A stretch of 64,000 bases of DNA from positions 3,587,501 through 3,651,500 of the forward strand of contig CP126194.1 in the NCBI GenBank assembly GCA_030272155.1, in the 5' to 3' direction. Shown here in pieces: positions 1 through 12,125 of this stretch (position 1 is its first letter; every line of letters starts with the position of its first letter). A model generated the notes under the pieces. That model ran no database searches. It was given only the letters and a program-made list of their open reading frames with translations, and was not told where the DNA came from. Source of the stretch: Tetradesmus obliquus (taxonomy: Eukaryota > Chlorophyta > Chlorophyceae > Sphaeropleales > Scenedesmaceae). The position numbers were made by a program, and so were the translations under genes.

Positions 1-1
1 T

Positions 2-163
2 TTGTTAGCAGCACCACACAATATGAACAGCAATTTCAACGGGAACGGCACCAGCAGCAGCAGCAGCAGCAGCACTTCAATGTCAGCGTACACGCCTGTG
101 GCCAAAGCGGCCCTACTCCGTCAGAAAATGCAAAACTTGTACTGCAATCCACTGCTGACATGA
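2..163 (+). CDS. Possible 3' terminal exon of a gene beginning before the window
   Basis: The frame is open from base 2 to a TGA at 161-163. It contains an ATG at 23, a run of seven serines encoded by AGC repeats, and ends in a hydrophilic tail finishing with YCNPLLT. The Ser run from AGC repeats is typical of real coding sequence elsewhere in this window, and there is no upstream stop to the window edge, so this may be the last exon of an unseen gene. It could equally be chance. No family is recognised. Confidence 0.25.
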   Translation: MLAAPHNMNSNFNGNGTSSSSSSSTSMSAYTPVAKAALLRQKMQNLYCNPLLT

Positions 164-376
164 CACGACGCAGCCTTGTGAGATATGCAGTAGCCATGTT
201 ACCCTGGTCTCACTCTGACGTTATGTTACTTGTTCAAATGAATTTCAATCTGCACCTGCATGCGTGACGCGTGCCTCACCGGCTGCGCCTTTCTATTGCA
301 CGCAAGCCTGATTCATCGTGCAAAGTGTCAGCCAAGGCTTGCGTAACGCTGTCCTTGTATGCAAATTTTGAGCGCC

Positions 377-2450
377 ATGCAGCAGCAGATTTACCAGCAC
401 AACTGGACAGGAGCACTCGCCCTGTATGTCACCTCTCCAGCACAGCCGCTGCTGAATCCTGCAGCAGTCAAAGGAGTCAGCCACAACAGCAAAGCCAGCA
501 AGGGCTCCTGGCTGAAAGCAGCAAGCCATGCACGCCTCAGGCTAGTGGAGCATGAAGAGCAGCAGGAAGGGCAGCACAGCATCACATCCTTGCTGGAGCT
601 ACGCTTGCAGGAAAATTTGCTGCTGCAGTGCCCATTGCTGGAAGAACATCTGAGTCTGTGCGTCATCCCCAGCAGCAGCACAGCAAACAGCGGCAGCATC
701 CTGGTGCTCAGGACAAAGCAGCAGCAGCCTGCTGAGCAGCAGCAACAGCAGCAGCAGGTGGGCTGCCAGTGCATGCCTGAGTGTGTCTGGGTTTGCTGAA
801 TGTTCTGCATGCTGCGGTACTATTCACAAAGTACATGGGGAGAGGATCTGAGATCAAGCAGCAGCTTGCAAATCTGTCCGAGGTTGCAGCAGCAGCAACA
901 GTTCTGCAGCAGCAGCAATGCTGTAGGGACGACACACACATGCTACCATCCTCAGCTGATGCAGCAGTGTAGCTTTCTTTTGCCTGCATCGACCAGCATC
1001 AGCTTCCTATTAGGAGGAACTGGTTGCCTGCATAGTCTGTGTGGCTCAACGTGGCCTCGACTTGGCCGCTGCTTTGCAGGCGCCTGTGTGGTGCTTCCGC
1101 TTCTACGATGCACCCGACTGTGCCAGCTTCAAGTCAGCCCTACAGGCCATGCTGAACAGCATGCACAGTAGGGCGCTGCAGCAGCGGTTGCTGCAGCAAC
1201 AGCAGCAGCAGGCGGCAGCTGAAAAGGTGAGCTGGTTGCAAGGCAGATCTGGAGGGGTGCTTTTCCACGCTTGAGGGCAGCACGATTATCGCCCACAGGA
1301 AGCAGTCTTTCCACTCTGTCCACAAATTTGGAGCTCCCTGCCTCAATTAACAGTAAGGCTTGTGGCCCCTTCTGTGCAGGATCATCAGGCAGCAGCAGCG
1401 GCGGCAGCAGCAGCGGCGGCAGCAGCAGGAGATGGTGAACAGCCTGCTGGTGGCAGTGGTATGGCTGGAGTGGAGGTAGCTGCAGCAGCTGGTGTGGCCG
1501 CGGCTGGCGCTCTGCCCAACGCTGCTTACGTGAAGGATGTGATCAAGGTGATTTCAGCACGCCCCAGGTGCTGTTACTGGCTACACTTGGCTGCACATTG
1601 ATTGCATGTCCATGCATGCAGTGCCGCGTCCAAATCACAGCAGCGTCTGGCAAATACCAACACTGGTATGCCAGAAGCCTCAACGTCACTGCATGCTGCG
1701 CACACGCTATGCAGCATGTGCGATGTCCTTGAATTGATGTACTGGACAAGCATCCGAGCACGACACCTGGACGCATAGCACATGAAACAACCAGATGCCA
1801 AGTTGCATGTGGTGTTGCTGATTGCAGGCACATGTGTGTTTCCATGTTGACATATAGTATTGCACAGATCATCTGCCAATGTGGTGCGCGCAACACCCCT
1901 GTTGTACCACTGCTGCTGCTGCTGCTGCTGCGTTATCTGCACGCCATTGCCGCAACAGCACTACCTGCTGGACCCTGAGTTCCAAAGTGAGCAATGGCAG
2001 CGCACAGCAAGGCCGTGACAGCATGATGCGCTTGCAGACAGACTTGCATATGGCGCTTCAATTGCCTTTGTTGCTGATCAGCACCACGCAGCAGTTGTCA
2101 CCGCCCTGCTTGCCAGCTGTCCTTAAGCATGCAGCAACGGCTTCCAATTGTTTGTGGAAGCTGCAAACAGTCGCGCAGCGGATGTTGTGCCTGCGTGTGC
2201 TGCCTGCTGCTGTAGCCAGTCGTCATTCAGTGTCTGCACGTTTTCAAGCTGACTACCGCGTTCTTGCAGTGCGACGCAGCAGGCCCAGATGTGTCCCACA
2301 CAGCGCATCTCCTAAGTGCCTGCTGCTGCTGCCGCCGCCGTCGCCTGGCTTGTATGTTGCTCATGTTGCGCTGCAGGCTTTGTGGACCGGGTGGATGCGC
2401 TGTGGGATGAGGTGGAGGGGGAGCTGGCAGCGCAGCAGGCGGCATGCTGA
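377..2450 (+). CDS. Protein of unknown function, possible PH/RanBP1-like fold, five exons
   Basis: Exons 377-757, 1080-1226, 1380-1547, 1959-1986 and 2377-2450 join in phase with GT-AG borders to give about 265 residues (an in-frame ATG at 359 is an alternative start). Exon 1 has a basic-hydrophobic stretch (ARLRLVEHEE) and ends in poly-Gln. Exon 2 reads APVWCFRFYDAPDCASFK, which resembles the last strand and C-terminal helix of a PH-like fold (RanBP1 or DCP1/EVH1 type). Exon 3 has an Ala-rich linker. The C terminus, across two short exons, is an acidic helix containing DPEFQSFVDRVDALWDEVE. I do not recognise the family; the PH-like assignment is inference from pattern only. Acceptor sites end in typical pyrimidine tracts, so the model is better supported than the function. 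Confidence 0.5.
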
Positions 2451-4130
2451 CGCAGAGACTGCACAGCCTACCAGAGGGCGAACAGCCAGGCTGGTATCCT
2501 GGCCAGTACAGTTCCTTGGGGTGGTGAAGGGCTGCATCATGCTATGATAAATGACACAGCACACAGGGCGCCATAGTTGTGGCTTGATAAGTTTTTGAGG
2601 TGATCATTACGGCCTACAGGGCATGTGCAGCCGGCGCAACATAGACGTTGAAGGTGACATATGCGTGCATGGCGTGTGTGCCTTGGTTGGTTGGCTTCTC
2701 CTTGCACGATCGGCTTGGTGGTTGGTTGCTGGTAGAAGCCTACTGGCGCCATGGTGTTGTCGCTCAGCACATGAGGGTGGGTACAACCAATTTCACGCTG
2801 CCAGCTCATGTTTCCCCATACTTCAATGACTCAACCGCAGGCTGTTCGTATACAGCGATAAGACGCAGCCATGTGCTGCCAAGTCCAGACACTTGCAGCT
2901 TCATCAACCACGGATAGCTGCCACACAAAAGGCAGGGCCCATTTGATAATTGCAATTGTCAAACAGACCGGTGAAACTGCTGGCAACACTTAATCATACG
3001 TATCCAGTTGGGAAGCAACACTGTGTCACACACAGAGCAAACTATGCTCAGATCCACCCCAAACCAGCTGCAGCTGCAGCAGCCTACAGTGTAGCTGCAA
3101 ACATGGCAAATTGGCATCTCGAGCACGTGCAAGCAGCCAGTTTGCAAGGCGTCATCAAACTTGCTGCGCAACACATGATGCAAATCATACAGTCCCAGCA
3201 GCTCAGTGCACTCAAAGCACATCACAGCTTCAACTCAGTTTGAAACCATCTCACCCCTGCACAACAAGCGGTTTGCTGCTCACTACTGTTTTTCTCTCAC
3301 CATGCACAGTGCCCCACACACGATGCTGCAACATGGTCAAACATTGACAAACACTTCCCCGGTCATAGCAGACTCCACAGGCACAAACGCACCAATTACA
3401 ATATTGTACAATCATCGATAGTCCTGACGGGCAATTTCAACCCTACAACATCACCTGGGTGTGCTGCTACAGCTGCAAGTGGACAGCCGCCCGGCCCAAA
3501 TACTGTGCGTAGACAGTTTGCAGCTCTCACAAAAAGAAGCCACACATAGCATGTATGCCATGTGGCATGTGTGGTGTTGCAACCCCACAACCGGACTCAG
3601 GGGGATCGAGCCCCACAAAACACAACCGCCTTCAGCTGCTTGGCAGTTGCCGCCAATTGACTTGCAAGTTGACTTGCAAGTTGACTGCAGCTGAGGGTGC
3701 AGTGCGCTGCACTGCATCGACAAACGGTGCAGCCACCCACACCAATGGCTGCAATGGCTGCAAGGCAGGCAACAAGCTGCTGGGCAGTCACAGGCTGGCC
3801 CTTGCATCCAGCATTGGTGCATCCAGCTGCAGCTTCCTGCAACCATCACAGAGCCTGCACTGCACTTACACATGCTTTCCCCAACCATTGCCTGCAATTA
3901 TGCTAAGCTGCAGGGCCAGGCTCCCTTGAAAAGCTCCAGGAGGCTGCGCAGCAATCTGCACCGCCTGCTGCTGCTTGCTTGCATGCCAGGTGACAAGGTC
4001 GCCAGCATCTTGCCATGTGCCACAAGCAGCATGTGCAGCAGCAGCACTGCAGCCATCAACAACAGCTCTCCCTGCTCCCCGAAGCAATTGATTACTCAGC
4101 CGCCAACTCTAGCCTGCAGCTGGCGCCTGA
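2451..4130. other. Intergenic, no supported gene
   Basis: Convergent space between the unknown gene on + and the PAP2 gene on -. Only short unrelated frames are present. A 14-bp direct repeat (TTGACTTGCAAG type) lies at about 3658-3685. I see nothing else. Confidence 0.5.
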
Positions 4131-7122
4131 TCAGCGCCGAGGCATCTCCAGCACAGCATCGCCACTGCTACCAGTCACGCCAGCCTGCCTCCCGTTTCCT
4201 GCAAGCTGGTGTCCTGCAAGCTGCGCTGCATGCCTGCCAACATCCTGAGGTGAGTGTGCCCCTCCCTGCCAGCCTGCTGCTGTGTGGGATGCCTGCCACT
4301 GCCCAGCAGCAGGGTGAGGGGCAGGCGGCGTTGCAACTGGCAGCAGCGGCGGCTGCATGCCATTGCCACCAGCAGCATGTTGCATCACATTGCCGCCAAC
4401 ACCTGCATTGTGAGTGTTTGGGTATGCAGCCACATCATCAGGCCCTGCAGGGCTCAGCACGGCAGTTTTGGAGTCGAGGTCTCCGTCGATGCGGTTGCGC
4501 ATTGCGGTGTGTAATCCCACGGCCTTGATGACGAAGGGCGTTGTGAAGATGACAGCCACGACAAAGCCTCCGATGATGTCAGCAATGCTGTGCAGGTGGT
4601 CCCAGAACCTGCGGCACAAAATAACTCGATGTTTGTTGTTGCAGCAGCTTTGCAGGCAGTGACCAGCATGGCAACAGGTGCTCGGCCCTGCATCCTGCTG
4701 TGCTTCTGGCCACTGTTGCAAAGAGGCCACTACAGCAGTCAGCGTGCGCATGGCATTGCTGAGCCATGTATGCTTTGCTGAGTGTTAGGTGTTGATCTAT
4801 GTCATACCAGCGCACCTTGTAGCGCCGATGTACCAGGAGAGGCACAGGCACAGCACGATGAAGCCGTATGCCAGCGCGTGCATCACCTGCCGCACGTGAC
4901 ACAAGATCAAAATGGTTCAATCACTCATACAGAAACACCGGGTGCACCTACAGAGTGCGGGGAACAGGTGCACCTACAGAGTGCAGGGACTTCTGCTGTG
5001 CTAGGCTTCTGGGGCTTTTGAGGCCAGCGCTGCTAGCACACACGGATGCCCGCAGCCCAGCAAGCAGCATGCCCCAAAAGGCGGCCTGCTGCAGGCCCTG
5101 TTACCGGGCAATCGTGTGTGGCAGCGCTGCCATGAGCCCTGGCATGCTTCTGCCGAACACAATCAACCAGTATAAGGGCAGCTACAGTCTTCGCATGGAT
5201 GGCTTATCAGCGCAGCGGCCTCTGCTGTGCTGCAGACTATACTAGAGTTCGCTGCGCTAGCGCATGAGGCAGCAGACAAATACTGATAATGGGTTGCACT
5301 GAGATATATTGCATTGTACACGACACCAATCAAGTGGGACCTAAGGATAAAGTGCTGAAAGTCAAATACATCATTCATGTGAAGCCTAGCGTCGCACCTC
5401 TCCCACCAGCCGTCCCCAGAAGCTGGAGCCCCAGTACAGCCTGCGGGGGTAGGGCGCGTCGCTGCGCAGGTACAGCGACCACACCAGGTACAGCACCGTG
5501 TACCACGCCACACTCATGCTGTTGCTGGCGTGGCCAGATGGGAAGGCCTGCGGCAGCAGCAGCGGCAGCAGCTGATGAGACAATGCCGCACCTCGTGGCA
5601 TGCGACTGCAGGCATAGCTGGTAGTTGTGGAAATGGATGGCATCGCCGAAAGCAGCAGCAGCAGCAGCAGCAGCAGCAACGTGATGAGTGCATTCATCGC
5701 TGCCTCTGCTGTGCTATGAGTGTCACTTACTCTGCAACAACACGAAGCTACATGTTCCTGGCCGTGCCGCTGCCAACCCTGTACTCGTGTACTCACAAAT
5801 CTGCCCTCCCGCACAGCGTCAAGATTGGGGTTGGTGCAGCTGGCGATGTCTCCAAGGTGCACAGCAGACAGCGGCACTGCAGCATCACTGATGTGGTTGG
5901 AGACCCGCCCGCCGGGTGGGCTCCCTTCGGGTGGGGCGGGCTGGCAGCGTGCCAGGAAGTCTGGCCGCAGGTCGCCACTGAAGGACTTGGTTGTCTCAGA
6001 AATGGCCACCACGATCACAAAGTTGACTGCGGAGCAGCAGCAGGACTGGCGGCGTCACACTTTGCTGCGGCTGATGCCGCTGCGCGTGTCTGCAGGAGCA
6101 GGCTGATTACGCAGTGTTCAAAACACCGACTGACACGCAATGTCACGGTTGCATCATGCAGGCGAGTGCTACCATGTTCACTCAGAGCATCACATGTGCA
6201 GGGCAAATAGCAGTGTGAGCCAGCTATACAAGTGCAAATGCAGCTATGCATGCTGAAACAAGCATCAAGGCGTGAATGTGCTATCCAATGTTGTCTGCTC
6301 ACTTGCGCAGCACCAGGCCTGGTGCAGGATGCCTGCCAGCGCCACTGTCAGGGAGTGCTGCCGCCAGAACACACCCAGCTCGATGACCAGAACCGCCACA
6401 GCGAATGCGATCCAGTTGAATGCAACGGCCAGGGCATTGGATACTGCCTCTTTCTCAACGATGGGGTAGCTGCAGGGTTAGCGCGCCGGCAAAGGCTGTG
6501 TCAGCAGATGTGCTTGTGATTGAGGTGTCCATAGCATGTGCTTGCTGCTGAAGCGCACGGCCTACAAGAACTGTCATGGTGCCTGTACTGTGGACTATAG
6601 GTCTAGTTTGGGCCAGCGCGAATAATTGGCGCAGGAACTCTTCAGCTGCGCACCAGGAGCGGCGGGATGCACTGCGAGTGCATGGGCTGACATCCACACC
6701 CACATGCTTCTGGCGAGATAGACATGGAGCTAGCTGTACACATGTAGCCACGCGGACTTAGCCTGGGGAGGCAGCAGGGACTGACCTGATGGTGGCATCA
6801 TACAGCAGCGCCTGGCGCACAGTAGGGTTCTGCTGGAATGTCCAGTGTGACAGCCCTGCAGCAGCACAATCTTGCTCAGTCAGCTGTTGGCAAACATCTC
6901 CAACACTCAATCGAGCTTGTTATGGCGGCTGTGCAATGCTTCAAGGCAGCAGTTGTATGCCACCCCACCTGCAACAACAGCTGCAGGGATGATCAGCAGA
7001 ATGCCTCCCCAGTGCTGATAGCGGAAGAAATCGCCCCATCGGATGCCACGCAGGCTCCAATCGTACTGCAGTCGCTGATTGCGCACGTAGCTGTGGCTTC
7101 TAGTTGTGGGGAACAGCGCCAT
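4131..7122 (-). CDS. PAP2-family lipid phosphate phosphatase (phosphatidic acid phosphatase)
   Basis: Eight exons: 7122-6969, 6855-6786, 6469-6303, 6026-5797, 5547-5407, 5088-5044, 4886-4816 and 4608-4131, all joining in phase to about 451 residues. The three PAP2 signature blocks are present in order: KSFSGDLRP (K144, R151, P152), PSGH (210-213) and TRFWDHLHSIAD, giving R293, H299 and D303 (SR-x5-H-x3-D type with Thr for Ser). Hydrophobic segments lie near residues 40-52, 100-125, 133-140, 217-232 and 270-290. The layout matches eukaryotic LPPs, which dephosphorylate phosphatidate or related lipid phosphates at membranes; the exact substrate is not visible. The C-terminal tail of about 120 residues after the last TM is Pro/Gly/His-rich and unlike the family. 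The start at 7122 is the first ATG of the open N-terminal exon. Exon 6 (15 codons) is the least certain. It is divergent from the DUF1206 gene. Confidence 0.87.
4941..4986. repeat. 20-bp direct repeat in a PAP2 intron
   Basis: GGTGCACCTACAGAGTGC occurs at 4941 and again at 4967, two units 26 bp apart, inside the intron between exons 6 and 7 of the phosphatase gene. Confidence 0.7.
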
Positions 7123-7477
7123 CGTGTGGCACAGCCAGTGCACCTCCAAGCACGAGAACTGCAGCAGACGGGTAGGCGAGCCTGTTTTTTAGCGGCTGCC
7201 GTGCTGTCGCAGCTATCACAGATGTTAAAACAGTTGCAAGAGCTTTGGCAGCAAGTAAAGGGTGCTTTGACGAGAGAGTGTCACAATCGTGACACGTCCT
7301 AGGTTGCGGTCACCGCAGGCTCATCACTAACATGATGCAGCTTCGGCTGCATTACAAGAGTGCTGCGCGTTACCAATAGGAGACTTTGACTTACAGAATT
7401 ATGCGGCTTGCGCATGCAAGGGTGCCTGAAGCAAGTTTACTGCACGAAGCTGTGACCCGCTTACACTCGTGACCAGC
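7123..7477. promoter_or_regulatory. Short bidirectional promoter with two central palindromes
   Basis: This 355-bp space separates the ATG of the PAP2 gene (-) from the ATG of the DUF1206 gene (+), so it must carry both promoters and 5' leaders. Near its centre are a perfect inverted repeat, GTGTCAC-AATC-GTGACAC (7278-7295), and a second, TGCGGT-C-ACCGCA (7305-7317). Palindromes of this size are typical binding sites for dimeric transcription factors; that role is inference. No clear TATA box is seen. Confidence 0.55.
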
Positions 7478-10400
7478 ATGCAGCCATTGGCAAACGCTGC
7501 AGACGCCGAACTTGATTATAATCGTCACGTAACTTTTCAGGTGTCAGATGTGAACCATCAGCCTGCTCTGCTGCTGCCCGCGGTGGTCGGCACACAAGGT
7601 GCAACTGTGCATGGAAACGACCTGGACTCGGCAAGCGGACACCTGCAGCAAAAGACCAGCAGCGATGCTGGGCGTGGCTATGAAAACAATGGCTCCACGA
7701 ACCCTGTGCCAGGAGATGCTCCTGTCGTTGTGCCGCTGAGCAGCGTGCCTCTAGGCGCCTTGCCTGACTTGCCAGCAGATGGCAGCAGCAGGGACAACAG
7801 CAAGCACCGCCACGGCAGGCAGCACAGCAAAGGTGGAAGCAGCATCAGCAGCGTCAGCAGCAAGACTGGCACAACAGGCACCTCCAGGTTCCGGGAAAAA
7901 GTGGGGCAAGCAGCAGTGCACGTCAACCACCCTCAGCAGGTGCGGTGCGAGTAGCTGGCCATGTGCTACCCAGCAGCTGCATCACTGCCAGCATGGTACG
8001 CCTCAGCTTGACATTCATGGCTGTCCTGCCAATTCAACAGTATCTGAGCTTCCACGCTATACTTGCTTGCTTTGCACCTGGGTACATATTGCTGGCAGCA
8101 GCCCCTGCAAAGCTGTTAGGCGTGCATGGCAAACTGACCGCGTACACCTGGCTGCACGAAATGCCTGCAGCCCAATATTGCACATTAACTGCTGCCGAAT
8201 CCTTCACACTCCTGGCCATGGAATCTGTTGCTCAGCGCCCTAGCAGACAGCACATCACAACACACTGATCCCTGTCATCCTTGCACTCACACACGCACAA
8301 TTCCCCACACCACCGCCGCACAACAGGTCACCCACAAGACGCCGGATGCGCGCCGCAGGGCGTTGGCATGGCTGGGCCGCATCGGCTGGCTGGGCAAGGC
8401 AGTGGTGTACGCCATGATTGGGGGGCTGGCCTGCCAGTCGGCAGCAGTGGGGCAGGGCCCGGAGCCTGAGGCCAGTGTGGGCACAAAGAGCCAGGTCACC
8501 GCCTCCCCGCAGGTTCGTGCGCACAATTCGGTTCTTGCTGACACGTGTAGTGCTCTTGCACTGGCGTGTAGTACATGATATGAGCCAGAGGGAAGGTCAC
8601 GCTGCCGCAATGCAATGCATGTGTTCAAGTGACAGCTGCGGCTGGCTGTCTGGCGCTGCCTGTGCAATGCCTGGGCTGCAACACGACACGCGACATGCAT
8701 ACCAGTGCTGGATGGCGTGCAGACGGCTTCATCGGACTGAGGATTCATACATACATACATGCTGATGGTGACAACGGTGCGTTCCTGCCCGCTGCTCCTG
8801 CTGCTGCTGCTGCTGCAGGGTGCGTTTGTGCTGCTGGGCACCACGCCTGGGGGCGCCGGCATCGCTGTGCTGCTGGTGATGATGGTGGCGCTGCTGTGCT
8901 ACATCGCGTGGCGCTTCGGGGAGGCCTTCCTGGGCCAGGGCTACGACAGGAGGTGGGGTGACGCTGCTTCACGTTTGCCACAGTTTGGCTGCCCATCAAC
9001 ACATGCCTGTGCACATTTGCAATTCAGCAAAGCAGAAGATGCTGCTGCTGTGAATGCAGCGGGTCGGTGCTGGGTTGTTTGGTTTCGGCAGCGCTTAATC
9101 TTGTTGCTGCTGTCATGCCGAAATGGGGTACTCTGCCAAGAAAGGAACACAGCAGGTGACGCACTGGGCACAGACACTGCTGCGCCTTCTTCCGTCACAG
9201 GCCCAATGTTTTTTGCGCTGCCCTCTGATTTTATGCCCGTTGTTGCTGCTTGCTGTGCCTGCAGCTTCAGCAGCAAGAAGAACTTCTTCAAGTTCCGTGT
9301 GAGCCCCTTTGTAAGCGGCGCGGTCTACTGCTCCTACCTGGTCTTCATCCTGCAGCTGCTGCACACAGAGGTGGGCCCGCATGACCAGGCAGCCCCCTGT
9401 AGTTGCTGCTGCTGAATCTTTGAAGCTGCTATGTTTCCAGCTGTACCCGCCTGCATATTTCGCATGCATGTTATGGATGTTACACTGCAGGAACATTGCC
9501 CGGTGTTTGAGCAGACGACATGCGCGTTGGGCAGTCATTCAACTCATCGACCATCAGCAGGCGCGCTCTCTACGAGTCGTGCATTACACCGCCATGTTGC
9601 GCCAAGGATGCATACATATACTCAGTCACAACATGCACACAGATGTCACAATCAGGGGCCTCTGCCATCATGCCATTGACACACAGTGTGCTGGTGATGT
9701 CCGCATGTACACTGCTGCTGCAGGTGACCCATGCACCCCCAAGCCCCGCGCAGGAGACGTGGCCAGCCACGTGGCGCCACAGCAGCCTGGGCAAGGCTGG
9801 GCTGGCGCTGCTGGGGCTGGCCTTCCTGATTGCGACATGCATCCAGCTGCAGGGCGTGCTCAGCAAGCAGTGGCACAAGGACTACAGGTGCGCGCTACGC
9901 AGTGAGGTCGCTGCACAACAGTATTCAAGGGTTGTAATGTGCATGCAGGTCAATCATTGCAAGCAAAACGTAGCATAATGAGTACTCGTATGGCCTGAAG
10001 TGGTCCCCCCAAAAACCACCATGGCTGCTGAACTTCAAATTGCAAGCACAACAGGCGGCTGTGTAGTATGCAAACAAGCGTGGGCGCAGTGTGGGCCTGC
10101 GTGTGTGAGCAGGCCTGTTTCAGCCTGTGCAAGCGCAACTTTGCAACCCTGTTCAGGTGCATGGTTATGAGTGCCACACAACGTGCGATGGTGTGTTGAA
10201 TCGATGGTGTCGGTGGCTGCACGACAGCCAGTTGTGCGCTGCGCCAGCACACGTCTTGCCGCACAACCTGCAGGACCAGCAGTTGCATGGGGTAAGCATA
10301 GCAACTCCTCTCCCTTGCTACTGCTGCTGCTGCTGCTGCTGCCGCCGCTGCTGCTGCTGCTGCTGCTGCTGCTGCCTCTGTTTGTGCAGAGATGACGCTC

Positions 10401-10858
10401 CCCGCTGGCTCATGCGTACCATCTTCACCATCGGCCACTTTGGCTTTGCCGGCCGCGGCGCTGCATTCCTGGCCATGGCCATAATGTTCTTCAAGGACGT
10501 TGCTGATGCCGATGATGTCAACCACACCTCTAGCATGGTGGCGAATGCGCTGCAGCAGCTGCAGGCGAACCGCGGCTTGCGGGCAGTGCTGATGATCATA
10601 GGGATTCTGCTGGTGGCGTATGGTGCATTTGCTGTGCTTAGTAGCTGGGCGAGGGTGTTCCCCACGCAGGCACCCAGCCGCAGCCGTGTGGTGCCTGCTG
10701 CGCAGCTGCCGCAGGGTGAAGATGGTGATGGTGATGACGATGTTAGGGATGATGGTGATCACAGGAGGCGGAGGGGAAGGCGGCACCTGGAGATGCAGCA
10801 GCAGAGAAAGGAGCAGCAGCCAGCAGGGCATGTCAGCGTTGGTGCTGATGCTGTATAG
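7478..10858 (+). CDS. DUF1206 multi-pass membrane protein
   Basis: Six exons, 7478-7939, 8327-8512, 8819-8952, 9265-9370, 9724-9887 and 10390-10858, join in phase to about 506 residues. The first ~155 residues are a hydrophilic Ser/Gly-rich extension encoded by exon 1. After it come the DUF1206 repeats, each a pair of membrane helices starting with a short (L/I)GRxGxxGKAVVYxxIG-like block: WLGRIGWLGKAVVYAMIGG in exon 2, its partner helix in exon 3, a second pair in exons 4-5, and a third in exon 6 (GHFGFAGRGAAF and later GILLVAYGAFAV). The C terminus is a charged Asp/Arg/Gln-rich tail. DUF1206 proteins are best known from bacteria (about 270 residues, integral membrane, function unknown). The long N-terminal and C-terminal extensions are additions. 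The start at 7478 is the first ATG; nothing in frame upstream is better. It shares its promoter region with the PAP2 gene. Confidence 0.85.
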
Positions 10859-11885
10859 GAAGGTGCTGCAGCCTATAAGCCAATGTTGATGGAGTTGAGG
10901 GTATGATATAAAAAATGATTTGCTTATGAGCAAGGGTCTGCTGAGGGAGGCTGCTGCAGCCTGACGCTGGATGTTGATGGAGTTGAGGGTATAAGATTTG
11001 AAGGGTATCAGTGAGTCTGCTGGTTGCCAAGCTGCCTGTGACGGGGCTGGATGCTACCTGAGGCGCTTCTGTGAGCTAACTATGCTTTGAACAGTGCTGA
11101 ATGCCAGTGACAATTGCATGTGACCTGCAGCCGTTGCCATTTTTGAAAACGGAGGCTATAATTATTGCGTGCGCTGGCAATGGCTTATGTTTCCTGGCAC
11201 ACTGTGGTTGTACCAGTGTGTTGCAGCATCTGCAATGCTCAGCGCTTACGTATCAAGGAAGTCAAGACTACAACTGCAGGTGCTCTTTGTATGTGGTTAC
11301 TCCTGCCTTATCTAGCTGTTGAATAAACAGCCACGGATACGACCTTGGTCTTTGTGCATCACACTCGTGTACAACATTCTGCTCGGCTGCTATTATGGTC
11401 GTCAAGGCTAGCGCCTTGCATTGACATTTGAGTCTCTAAGAAGTTGAGTGTCTGCACGCCTGAGTTTGTGTGCAATGTTGAGGTTCAAAGCTGCATATGT
11501 CAAGCATCTACAAAGCTGGTACTGCTAAGGATGGCTGAGCATGTCTCAGTCAATGCAGGTCAACATGCAGGTGCTGAATGCCTTTCACACAGCCGTGCTG
11601 GCTGTTTTGAAGTACCAAGCTATGAATCACTATGATTGTACAATGAATAACATTGTACCAGACTTGTTTTGGTAATGCTACTGATGTGGAGCTTTCCGTG
11701 CACGATATGGCAGCAGCACTGTGTGAACGACAGGCAGTACTAACACGTGTAAGGGTGCACCCTCCGGTGGTAGGCCAGGTTCAGACTTGAACCAGCATCA
11801 TGCTTGTGTTTCGCGAGTTGCATCTTGCTAGGACCAAAAGTATTGTTGTTGTGCCATTCTGCAACCGCCTTTGACACCTACCTGT
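10859..11885. other. Convergent intergenic / 3' UTR space
   Basis: Apart from the direct repeat near the DUF1206 stop, I see no coding frame with family resemblance and no RNA gene. The region is relatively AT-rich and lacks the CAG runs of the coding parts. Confidence 0.5.
10883..10992. repeat. 22-bp direct repeat downstream of the DUF1206 gene
   Basis: ATGTTGATGGAGTTGAGGGT recurs at 10883 and 10971, 88 bp apart, immediately 3' of the stop codon and probably within the 3' UTR. The flanking GCTGCAGCCT is also repeated, so the duplicated unit is about 88 bp. Confidence 0.6.
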
Positions 11886-12125
11886 TCATCCGTCAGCTTG
11901 CATTGAATGCTGCTGCTGCTGCTGCTGCTGTAATGGCTGCGCAGTATCCTGCTTAGCACCCTTGTTGGCCAGCTGCTTCATGCGCTTCCTCTCGCTCTTA
12001 CAGCGGTCGCTGCAAGTCTGCACCTCGTCCCAGCACTTCTCCCAGACCTTCCTCCACGTGAAAGGCCGCTGGCAGGTCGCACATATCTTTGAAGGCAAGT
12101 GCTCCTTCGCCACTCCTCTCGGCAT
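11886..12125 (-). CDS. DUF2256 small zinc-binding-like protein
   Basis: A single-exon frame of 79 residues starting at the ATG at 12125 (the upstream in-frame TTG at 12134 is not needed). The core has two Cys pairs, ICATCQRPFTWRKVWEKCW followed by VQTCSDRC, which match the DUF2256 pattern CxxCxRPFxWRKxW...WDEVxxCSxxCR. The four cysteines suggest one structural zinc; the family has no assigned function and is mostly bacterial. The C terminus adds a short Gln run encoded by CAG repeats (CTG on the + strand at 11910-11930), the local habit of this genome. The gene is compact and intronless in contrast to its neighbours. Confidence 0.85.
   Translation of the reverse strand: MPRGVAKEHLPSKICATCQRPFTWRKVWEKCWDEVQTCSDRCKSERKRMKQLANKGAKQDTAQPLQQQQQQQHSMQADG

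Noticed and set aside
5044..5170. Alternative PAP2 exon reading YWLIVFGRSMPGLMAAL near 5110-5170
   Set aside because: Its only donor gives a phase that creates a stop with the next exon; the 15-codon exon at 5088-5044 closes in phase instead.
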